In this document: piece after piece, positions 7,647 through 14,200 of the stretch
Numbering within the stretch: position 1 is the first letter of the stretch
Layout of the letters: the number at the start of each line of letters is the position of its first letter
Origin: Bacillota bacterium
GTDB lineage: Bacteria > Bacillota > Clostridia > Lachnospirales > WQUN01
Assembly (NCBI GenBank): GCA_009782085.1
Contig: WQUN01000042.1
Location: forward strand, 1-15,734
Length of the DNA stretch: 15,734 nucleotides
Direction of reading: 5' to 3'
Translations under genes and position numbers: made by a program
Notes under the pieces: generated by a model
The model's database searches: none
What the model was told of the DNA's origin: nothing
The model's input: only the letters and a program-made list of their open reading frames with translations

Positions 7647-7727
7647 CGCGGGCCTTGCCCGCGAATCAAGGCGGCACCACGGGCAGACGCGCCCGTCCTT
7701 GGCATAAAGTCGAGGGCGGGTTTTTTT
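7647..7727 (+). promoter_or_regulatory. T-box-like antiterminator/terminator leader, Stem I not recognisable
   Basis: A 7-bp hairpin with a CTT triloop (7647-7653/7657-7663) stands where T-box Stem III would be. Then comes AAGG (7668-7671), a 7-nt bulge CGGCACC (7672-7678) and ACGGGC (7679-7684), pairing with GCCCGT (7691-7696) and CCTT (7697-7700). This is the T-box antiterminator arrangement AAGG-UGGNACC-ACGG/CCGU-CCUU. The alternative terminator pairs CCCGTCCT with AGGGCGGG before seven Ts. T-boxes read uncharged tRNA. Here the bulge has C in place of the U that pairs with tRNA A76, and only about 40 nt precede the Stem III-like hairpin, too short for a normal Stem I with specifier loop. 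It may be degenerate, or a non-T-box attenuator. The expected tRNA cannot be read. Confidence 0.55.
7692..7727 (+). terminator. Intrinsic terminator of the leader (attenuator)
   Basis: CCCGTCCT (7692-7699) pairs with AGGGCGGG (7713-7720) as 8 bp including one U-G pair, with a 13-nt loop, followed by seven Ts (7721-7727). The 5' strand is shared with the competing antiterminator. The ATG of the downstream gene begins at the very next base (7728), so the 3' strand of the hairpin is also the only candidate ribosome-binding region for that start. Confidence 0.75.
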
Positions 7728-7802
7728 ATGGATTTTGACAACGACGTTTCACCCGGCGAGGCCGCGATAATCAGCCACTATACCGGAGTGCGAAAACATT
7801 AG
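7728..7802 (+). pseudogene. Detached 5' end of the methyltransferase gene, interrupted by the 99-bp element
   Basis: ATG 7728 opens a frame that encodes MDFDNDVSPGEAAIISHY and then runs into the inverted 99-bp element, where it stops at TAG 7800-7802. The expected continuation of this methyltransferase family (an HY-NARDEDARF-like stretch, then RRGRVEFLITMRYIEKYL) lies right after the element in another frame. Deleting 101 bp (the element plus one TA) rejoins CAC-TA to C-AAC-GCC in frame; deleting 98 bp also keeps frame and gives HYYNARDED, closer to family members as I remember them. So this fragment is the original N-terminus. It is not expected to make a useful protein alone. Confidence 0.75.
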
Positions 7803-7879
7803 CCTCCTCTGTCGCCGACACGCCGCTGAAGCGTTCGTCGTGTCGGCTCGTCGTCGGCAAATGTTTTCTGCATCCGGTA
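7781..7879 (-). repeat. 99-bp palindromic element, copy B (inverted, inside the methyltransferase gene)
   Basis: Read on the minus strand it aligns without gaps to copy A with 15 differences in 99 positions. The termini TACCGGA/TCCGGTA are perfectly inverted and are flanked on both sides by TA (7779-7780 and 7880-7881), which looks like a TA target-site duplication as made by IS630/Tc1-mariner-type transposases. Several differences from copy A occur as partner pairs (A-T to G-C, C-G to A-T and C-G to T-A in the outer stem; T-A to C-G in the apical stem). The apical hairpin is GCCGACACG/CGTGTCGGC with a small CGC-TTCA-GCG cap. It breaks the host gene at codon 17-18. Confidence 0.85.
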
Positions 7880-7945
7880 TACAACGCCCGCGACGAAGAC
7901 GCCAGGTTCGATTCCAGGCGCGGACGGGTTGAATTTTTAATCACA

Positions 7946-9166
7946 ATGCGGTATATTGAAAAATATCTGACGGAGGGCATGAAAGTCCTGGAGATCGGCG
8001 CGGGCACCGGGCGTTACTCCCACGCGCTGGCGCGGGCGGGACACGAGGTCACGGCCGTGGAGCTCGTCCCGCGCAACATCGGTATATTCAACTCCAAAAC
8101 CGAGCCGGGCGAGAACGTAACGATTTTTCGCGGCAACGCCAAAGACCTGTCGTTCCTGGCCGACGGCGCGTACGATATGACCTTGCTTTTGGGGCCGATG
8201 TACCACCTGTTTACAGAGGACGATCAGCGGGCGGCGCTCTCGGAGGCCCTGCGGGTCACGAAAAACGGCGGGCTGCTCTACGCGGCCTATTGCCTGAGCG
8301 ACGCGTCGATACTCCTCCAGGGATTCCGGAACGGACGTATTTTTGAGTTTATCGAAAAAGGTATGCTGGACACGGAGGCGTTCAGGACGCTCTCGACTCC
8401 GGCGGAGGTCTTCCAGCTTTACCGGAAGGAGGACATCGACGCACTCATGTCCGGCCTGCCCGTCCAACGCCTGCACTATGTCGCCGCGGATCTGTACACG
8501 GAGTACATGCGGGAGACTGTCGACGCCATGAGCGACGAGATGTATGAGGTTTACCTGAAATATTGCTTTTTCCTGTGCGAGCGGCCGGATTTTGCAGGTA
8601 TAACGTCGCACAGCCTGGATATTCTGCGAAAAACGGTCTGGGGAGGGGCGAACGTGAGAGACGGGTATAATATCAGTATACTCCCGCTGGAAGAAGCGGA
8701 CGCGCCGGCGATCATAGTCTGGAACGAAAACCAGACCAAGGATTTTCTCGAGCAATGGTCCGGCCGCGGCTATGTATACCCGCTTACGGAAGCCCAGATT
8801 CAAGCCAGGATCGTCGCGCAGCAGTCGTCAGATTACAGAATGTACAGGATCGACCGAGACGGAGAGATGATCGGAACGATAAGCCTGCTGAATATCAAAC
8901 CGGGCGAGAAAAAGGCCAGTATCGGCCATTTTCTCCTGAATCCCGGATTGACCGGCAAAGGTCTTGGAACGGCGGCGCTGAAAGAATTCGTTGCGATGGT
9001 CTTTCGGGAAACCGTTTTCGAGAAGTTGACCCTGACTGTTTTCGACTTTAACAAAGGCGCGTACAGGTGCTATGAGAAGGCTGGGTTCATTGAAACGGAC
9101 CGCTCCGCCAGACCAAACGGATGGGTCGCCGTGAGTATGGAGCTAGAGGACTTGACATTTTGTTAA
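7946..9166 (+). CDS. Class I SAM-methyltransferase fused to GNAT acetyltransferase (5'-truncated by an insertion)
   Basis: The 406-residue open frame from ATG 7946 begins MRYIEKYL. Residues 14-24 (VLEIGAGTGRY) are SAM-binding motif I and Glu39 (VTAVELVP) ends strand 2. The methyltransferase part runs to about residue 230. Residues 237-406 are a GNAT domain with the acetyl-CoA motif GHFLLNPGLTGKGLGTAAL and the terminal NKGAYRCYEKAGF. About 48 residues that precede this start in the intact gene (from ATG 7728) are cut off by the 99-bp element. No good ribosome site lies before 7946, so translation of the methyltransferase part is doubtful. Substrates of both domains are unknown. The in-frame GTG at 8654 has its own strong ribosome site. 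The stop lies 11 nt before trpB. Confidence 0.75.
   Translation: MRYIEKYLTEGMKVLEIGAGTGRYSHALARAGHEVTAVELVPRNIGIFNSKTEPGENVTIFRGNAKDLSFLADGAYDMTLLLGPMYHLFTEDDQRAALSEALRVTKNGGLLYAAYCLSDASILLQGFRNGRIFEFIEKGMLDTEAFRTLSTPAEVFQLYRKEDIDALMSGLPVQRLHYVAADLYTEYMRETVDAMSDEMYEVYLKYCFFLCERPDFAGITSHSLDILRKTVWGGANVRDGYNISILPLEEADAPAIIVWNENQTKDFLEQWSGRGYVYPLTEAQIQARIVAQQSSDYRMYRIDRDGEMIGTISLLNIKPGEKKASIGHFLLNPGLTGKGLGTAALKEFVAMVFRETVFEKLTLTVFDFNKGAYRCYEKAGFIETDRSARPNGWVAVSMELEDLTFC
8641..8656 (+). promoter_or_regulatory. Internal ribosome-binding site and GTG start for the GNAT half
   Basis: GGGAGGGG (8641-8648) sits 5 nt before an in-frame GTG (8654-8656), exactly at the seam between the methyltransferase and GNAT domains. 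Translation from here would give a free 170-residue GNAT protein beginning MRDGYNISILPLEEA, a normal GNAT length. This suggests that two adjacent genes became fused by loss of a stop, or that both a fused and a free form are made. It also means the acetyltransferase could remain expressed although the methyltransferase is interrupted. Confidence 0.55.
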
Positions 9167-9177
9167 GGGGGTGCGCC

Positions 9178-10398
9178 ATGAGCGCGCGGGACAACGGCAA
9201 CGAATCTTCGAACGAGGCAAGAAAGGGCCGCTTCGGCGAGTTCGGCGGGCAATACGTGCCGGAGACGCTGATGCAGGCGCTGTCCGACCTGGAGGCGGCT
9301 TACGAGGAGGCCAAACGGGACGCCGGATTCACCGGCGAACTGGAATTTTTGCTGAGGGAATACGCCGGGCGGCCGTCGAGGCTCTACTTCGCGGAAAACA
9401 TGACCAAAGACCTCGGCGGCGCGAAAATCTATCTCAAACGCGAGGACCTGAACCACACCGGCTCCCACAAGATCAACAACGCGCTTGGGCAGGCGCTTTT
9501 GGCCAAGCGCATGGGCAAGACGCGGGTCATAGCGGAGACGGGCGCCGGCCAGCACGGGGTCGCCACGGCCACGGCGGCGGCGCTTTTGGGCATGGAGTGC
9601 GAGATTTTCATGGGCAAAGAGGACACGGAGCGCCAGGCCCTGAACGTCTACCGAATGCGTCTCCTGGGCGCGGAGGTGCACACCGTGACCTCCGGCACGC
9701 AGACGCTCAAGGACGCCGTGAACGAGACTATGCGCGAATGGACGCGGCGCGTGGCCGACACGCACTACATCCTCGGCTCCTGCATGGGGCCGCACCCGTT
9801 CCCGACCATCGTGCGGGACTTCCAGAGCGTGATCGGCCGCGAGGCCAAGGCGCAGATACTGGAAAAGGAAGGGCGGCTTCCCGCGGCGGTCATCGCCTGC
9901 GTCGGCGGCGGCTCGAACGCCATCGGCTCGTTTTACGAGTTCATCGGGGACAAAAACGTCCGGCTCATCGGCTGCGAGGCGGCCGGGGAGGGCCTCGGCA
10001 AGCGGAACGCCGCGACTATCGCCAGCGGGCGGGTCGGCATATTCCACGGCATGAAGTCCTATTTCTGCCAGGACGACGCGGGGCAGATCGCCCCCGTTTA
10101 TTCGATCTCCGCCGGCCTGGATTATCCCGGCATCGGCCCGGAGCACGCCTTGCTCCACGCTTCCGGCCGCGCGGAGTATGTGGCCGTTACCGACGACGAG
10201 GCCGTGGAGGCTTTCTACTACCTTTCGCGGCTGGAGGGCGTCATTCCGGCGGTGGAGTCGGCCCACGCCGTCGCCCACGCGCGGAAGATCGCCGGGGCCA
10301 TGCCGAAAGACGAAAGCGTCATCATCTGCCTGTCCGGCCGGGGGGACAAGGACGTGGCCGCGATTGCCCGCTATAAGGGGGAGGACCTGCATGAGTAA
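9178..10398 (+). CDS. trpB: Tryptophan synthase beta chain
   Basis: The 406-residue product joins indole and serine to tryptophan using PLP. Motifs: GEFGGQYVPETLM near the start, KREDLNHTGSHKINNALGQ with the PLP lysine at residue 98, AETGAGQHGVATA, the phosphate-binding GGGSNAIGSF, and LSGRGDKD near the end. The start is ATG 9178, with AAGGGGGTG at 9165-9173; an in-frame ATG at 9121 lies inside the preceding gene and has no support. It belongs to the ordinary TrpB1 type that works with TrpA. Its end overlaps trpA by 8 nt. Other trp genes (trpE, D, C, F) are absent from the window, so they are elsewhere or the cell scavenges indole. Co-transcription with the methyltransferase fusion is likely, as only 11 nt separate them. 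Confidence 0.96.
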   Translation: MSARDNGNESSNEARKGRFGEFGGQYVPETLMQALSDLEAAYEEAKRDAGFTGELEFLLREYAGRPSRLYFAENMTKDLGGAKIYLKREDLNHTGSHKINNALGQALLAKRMGKTRVIAETGAGQHGVATATAAALLGMECEIFMGKEDTERQALNVYRMRLLGAEVHTVTSGTQTLKDAVNETMREWTRRVADTHYILGSCMGPHPFPTIVRDFQSVIGREAKAQILEKEGRLPAAVIACVGGGSNAIGSFYEFIGDKNVRLIGCEAAGEGLGKRNAATIASGRVGIFHGMKSYFCQDDAGQIAPVYSISAGLDYPGIGPEHALLHASGRAEYVAVTDDEAVEAFYYLSRLEGVIPAVESAHAVAHARKIAGAMPKDESVIICLSGRGDKDVAAIARYKGEDLHE

Positions 10399-11155
10399 GA
10401 TATCGGACGTTTTCAAGAATAAAAAAGCCTTTATCGCCTACCTCATGGGCGGCGACCCGAACCTGGCGAAGACAAAAGAGTACATCCTGGCTTTGGCAGG
10501 CGCCGGCGCGGACATAATAGAGATCGGTATGCCTTTTTCCGACCCCATCGCGGAGGGGGAGGTCATCCAGGCCGCGAACCTGCGCGCCTTCGCCTCCGGC
10601 GCCACGCTTGACGGGTTATTCGGCATGACGGTGTCGCTTAAGGGCGAGGTCGCGGTCCCGCTGATGTTCATGGGTTATCTGAACCCGATTTTCAACTACG
10701 GGTACGACAGGTTTTTTGCCAGGTGCGCGGAATGCGGCGTCTGCGGCGTCATCATCGCGGACCTGCCCTTTGAGGAACAAGGCGAGGTGCTGGAATATTC
10801 CGACAGGCACGGCGTGGAGCTGATAACGCTCGTCGCGCCGACATCCGCCGAGCGCGTCGCCCGCGTGGCCAAAAACGCCATGGGGTTCGTCTATCTCGTC
10901 TCGTCTCTGGGCGTGACCGGCGCGCGGAGCGAGATCACGACGGACATAGGGGCCCTTGTGGCGGAGATACGCCGGTATACGGACACGCCCGTGGCCGTGG
11001 GCTTCGGCGTGCACAGCCCCGAACAGGCGCGGAGGATACGCGGGCAGGCCGACGGCGTGATCGTCGGGAGCGCCATTGTGGAGATCATCCGGGAATACGG
11101 GGAGAACGCCGCGGGGGAACTGGAGAGGTATGTCAGGGAGATGACGGAGGGATAA
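10391..11155 (+). CDS. trpA: Tryptophan synthase alpha chain
   Basis: The 254-residue product is a complete TIM-barrel alpha subunit, which cleaves indole-3-glycerol phosphate and channels indole to TrpB. The catalytic Glu49 equivalent is Glu44 in IIEIGMPFSDP. The Asp60 equivalent is Glu55 (IAEGEVIQAAN instead of the common LADGPTIQ). Loop 6 (LVSSLGVTGARSEI) and the phosphate loop AVGFGVHSPEQ are present. Start ATG 10391 overlaps the trpB stop; GGGGGAGGA (10377-10385) is an excellent ribosome site, so the two subunits are translated in a coupled way. The gene is followed by a strong hairpin. The Asp-to-Glu change may be a clade feature rather than a defect. Confidence 0.95.
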   Translation: MSKISDVFKNKKAFIAYLMGGDPNLAKTKEYILALAGAGADIIEIGMPFSDPIAEGEVIQAANLRAFASGATLDGLFGMTVSLKGEVAVPLMFMGYLNPIFNYGYDRFFARCAECGVCGVIIADLPFEEQGEVLEYSDRHGVELITLVAPTSAERVARVAKNAMGFVYLVSSLGVTGARSEITTDIGALVAEIRRYTDTPVAVGFGVHSPEQARRIRGQADGVIVGSAIVEIIREYGENAAGELERYVREMTEG

Positions 11156-11191
11156 GTTTGAAAAACTAAACGAAATTCCAATAATTGATCG

Positions 11192-11231
11192 AACGAGACC
11201 GCCATGCCCATGCGGGGGTGGCGGTCTCGTT
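11192..11231. terminator. Hairpin between convergent genes, probably a bidirectional terminator
   Basis: AACGAGACCGCC (11192-11203) pairs perfectly with GGCGGTCTCGTT (11220-11231) as a 12-bp stem around a 16-nt loop. It stands 37 nt after trpA and 25 nt before the end of the convergent gene, where transcripts from both sides should stop. The T-tract is short (CGTTTAATT on the plus strand) and poor on the minus strand, so efficiency is uncertain. Confidence 0.7.
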
Positions 11232-11256
11232 TAATTGCACTTGACATATAAGCTGT

Positions 11257-14200
11257 TTACACAGTCACCGTCACGGCAAAGACGTACTTTGCGCCGCCCG
11301 GTATGGCTATAGTAATGACCGCTATACCCGCTTTCAGCGGAACAAGCGTCCCGTCCGGCGTCACGCCGCAGACCGCCGCGTTTGAGCTTGTGAACGCAAG
11401 CGCGCCGGCGCCAGTCCACACATACGGTATCTTCTGCGATTTGGCAACCTTGGCAAGCATCGACTTGACTGTACAGTCGAATGTCCCTTGGGACGCCCGG
11501 GCGTTGTCCAGAGCAGCCCGGAGAGCGGCGAGGGCGCTGTCCGCCGCATCTTGCGAAGCTAAAACGTCATCGTTCACGGCTTTCGCCGCCGCCAGCGCGT
11601 TTTGCAGAGCGGTCACGCTTTCCGGAGTAGAGGCCGCGAAAGCGCCGCCGGCGATCATTTCGTCCGCTTGCGCGATAAGCGCAGCCAGAGCCGCCTTGTC
11701 AGGAGAACCGACGGTCACCTGACAGGATATCGTCCTTCCCTGATAGAAAATCTGTATCGTCTGAACGCCGGGTTTCGTGCTGTCAAACCCTGTCGCCATG
11801 TCCGGGGTCACGGCTACGGAAGTGACCGTGTCGTAAATATTTGTGGAGAGTATCGTCATGTCAAGGCTGTCCCCGATGTTGTACCGCGTCACGGAGTTCG
11901 CCGCATCCACCGCGATTGACTTGGCGGCCGCCCAGACCTGGATTTCTACCCAGTGGTTTCCCCCCGAAGGCGCCATGCCCAGATAGCTGCGGTAATACCG
12001 CGCGCTGACCGGGTCGAACGCGACGGTCAGGCCGTCCGGAGTTTCCGTATACAGAGGGTCGCCCTTGGTCGTGTCATAAACAGTCGTATCGGCGGAAAAA
12101 TCCGCCGTATCCGACAGTTTCATGATGAGGCTGGCATATGTCCGTCCGTCCGGATAATAGTGCCACTCGACGATTTTGTATACGTCGCAGCTCGCGCCGA
12201 AATCCACTGTGACATTAGCGGAATTGCTCCACGCGTGCGTATTGTAATAAGGATTGGAATAATCGCCGTTCGTGACGGCCGCGGTGTCGTTATATGACGT
12301 GGGGGTAACCGGCTTGCCGAGCGCCACGTTGACGCTGCCGTCCGGGTATTCGTTGCTGGCCCATTCGCCCGCGCCGTAGACCCCCAGTTCGTTGATGCCG
12401 TACGCGCTCCCGCTGGATTCCAGCATAACCAGTTTCACGTACCGCGCCGGGGTTTGCGCGAAGGTGACTTCGCTCAGCCCTCCGTTGTTCACGGACACAT
12501 AGGCAGCTTCCGTCCAGGTCGTGTTGTCCGCGGAAAGCTGCACCTTGTATTTGGTGGCATAGTAAGCGCTCCAGTCAACGATCAGGTCGTCAACGTTGTA
12601 GGTTTTGCCCAGGTCGACGGACAGAGCGTGCTCCCCGGCGGCGGCCGAGGCCCAACCGGTGCTTGTGTCGCCGTCGATCACGGCGTATGGATTCACGCCG
12701 GAGTCCGCCGCGGCAACCCGCCACTTGGCCAGGTTCGACCAGTCGGGGTTCAGGTAGGGTTCAGGCTGGGCGGCCAGCGTCCCGTACGCTTCCACTTCCG
12801 TATAGAAAATCTCATAGTTGGTGCTGACGCCCCAAACGCGGATGTACCGCGCGCTGGTAGGGGAGAAAGAGACCGTCTTCATGTCCCCGGTATAGGCCGG
12901 GTCTGTTCCCGCGCCCTGTCCCGCCAGATTGGCCGCGTCGCTGTTGTACACGGTCGTTACGCCCGCCGAGAACGCGCCGTCGTTGGAGAGTTGCCAGACA
13001 ATCGCTGACGGGTGGGCGTCCCAGGCGGGGTTATACAGGACGTCCAGCTCATCCAGGTAATAGCTCTTCCCCAGGTCGATGGTGATATACCCGGCCTTGT
13101 TCGGGGTGTTGCCCACGAACAGGTTGGTCGCGCCGGTTTTCCAGACGCCTGAGCCTGGGCTGGTTTCGTACCAGTTGTAATTCAGGCTCCCGTCCGTCGC
13201 CCATGTCGGGTCGGAAATGGTCCCCAGATAACCGATGATCGGCTTGTTCAGCGCCACGTTAACCCTCGCGTTGGGATCTTCGGGCACGACCACCTGGCCC
13301 TGCCCGTCGCCGTAAACGCCGATTTCCGCGACGGAGTAGTCCGCGCCGCTGGGCGCCAGCAATTCGACTTTGACGTATTGGCACGAGACGGGGTCGAAAG
13401 TGAGTTTGTTATAGCCGCCGCCGTTGATCGTATAAAGCAGGACTTCCGTATAATTCACGCCGTCGGTTGAAGTTTGCAGGCTGTACTTGACCGCGTAATC
13501 CGCGCCCCAGTCCAGCACAACGGAATTTACTTTGCACGCCGCGCCCAGGTTAACCACAAAAGATTCGTCTCCCGCACCGCCGGAAACCCACTGGGTACCG
13601 GTCTGCCCGTCGGTGATGTTCCCGGCGGAGGCCGACGCGCTGGTGGCAGCGACGGTTTTCCCGGCCGCCAGATTGGTGCTGTCCAAAACCAGGTCAGCCG
13701 AAGTCGCCGGGGCGATCGGGCCGGAGGAACCCCAGGCTTCCACTTCCAGCCAGTCCGCGGAATTGCGGGCGTTGGGAGCCTCAAAACAGCGGATATACCG
13801 CGCCGTCACCGGCGTAAATTTCACCGTTTTTCCGCCGGCCGTTTCGGCGTATACGGCGTCGGTTCCCACTCCCTGTCCTGCCATGTTGGCGCCGTCGTCG
13901 TTGAACACGGTCACAACGCCCGTGGTGAACGCACTGTCTTCGGACAGCTGCCAGACCGCGCCGGGATAGGTGTTGCCTGGCTTCCCGTGCCAGACTTTGA
14001 GCGTGTCTATGTAATAGTCGGCCCCCAGGTCTATGACAATATAGGCGGAAGAAGTCCTGGTACTCGGCCACCAGGCGCTTGCCACGTTGGTTGTCCAATC
14101 GTTGGCGCTTTCGTCATAGACAGTGTCCCCGTCCGTCGCGCAGGCCGTCCGGTCCATCCAGCCGCCTGTAGCGTCATTAATGACCGGTTTTCCCAAAGCA

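Noticed and set aside
7454..7738. A 94-codon plus-strand frame over the first 99-bp element and leader
   Set aside because: It reads through the palindromic element, promoter and terminator, and its composition is not protein-like.
7464..7879. The two similar 99-bp segments as a CRISPR remnant
   Set aside because: Only two copies, in opposite orientation and 218 bp apart, with no spacers of regular length and no cas genes nearby.
9163..10416. Long open frames on both strands across trpB (about 400 codons each)
   Set aside because: These are out-of-frame shadows of a clear trpB; their sequences are Arg/Gly/Ala-rich without recognisable domains.
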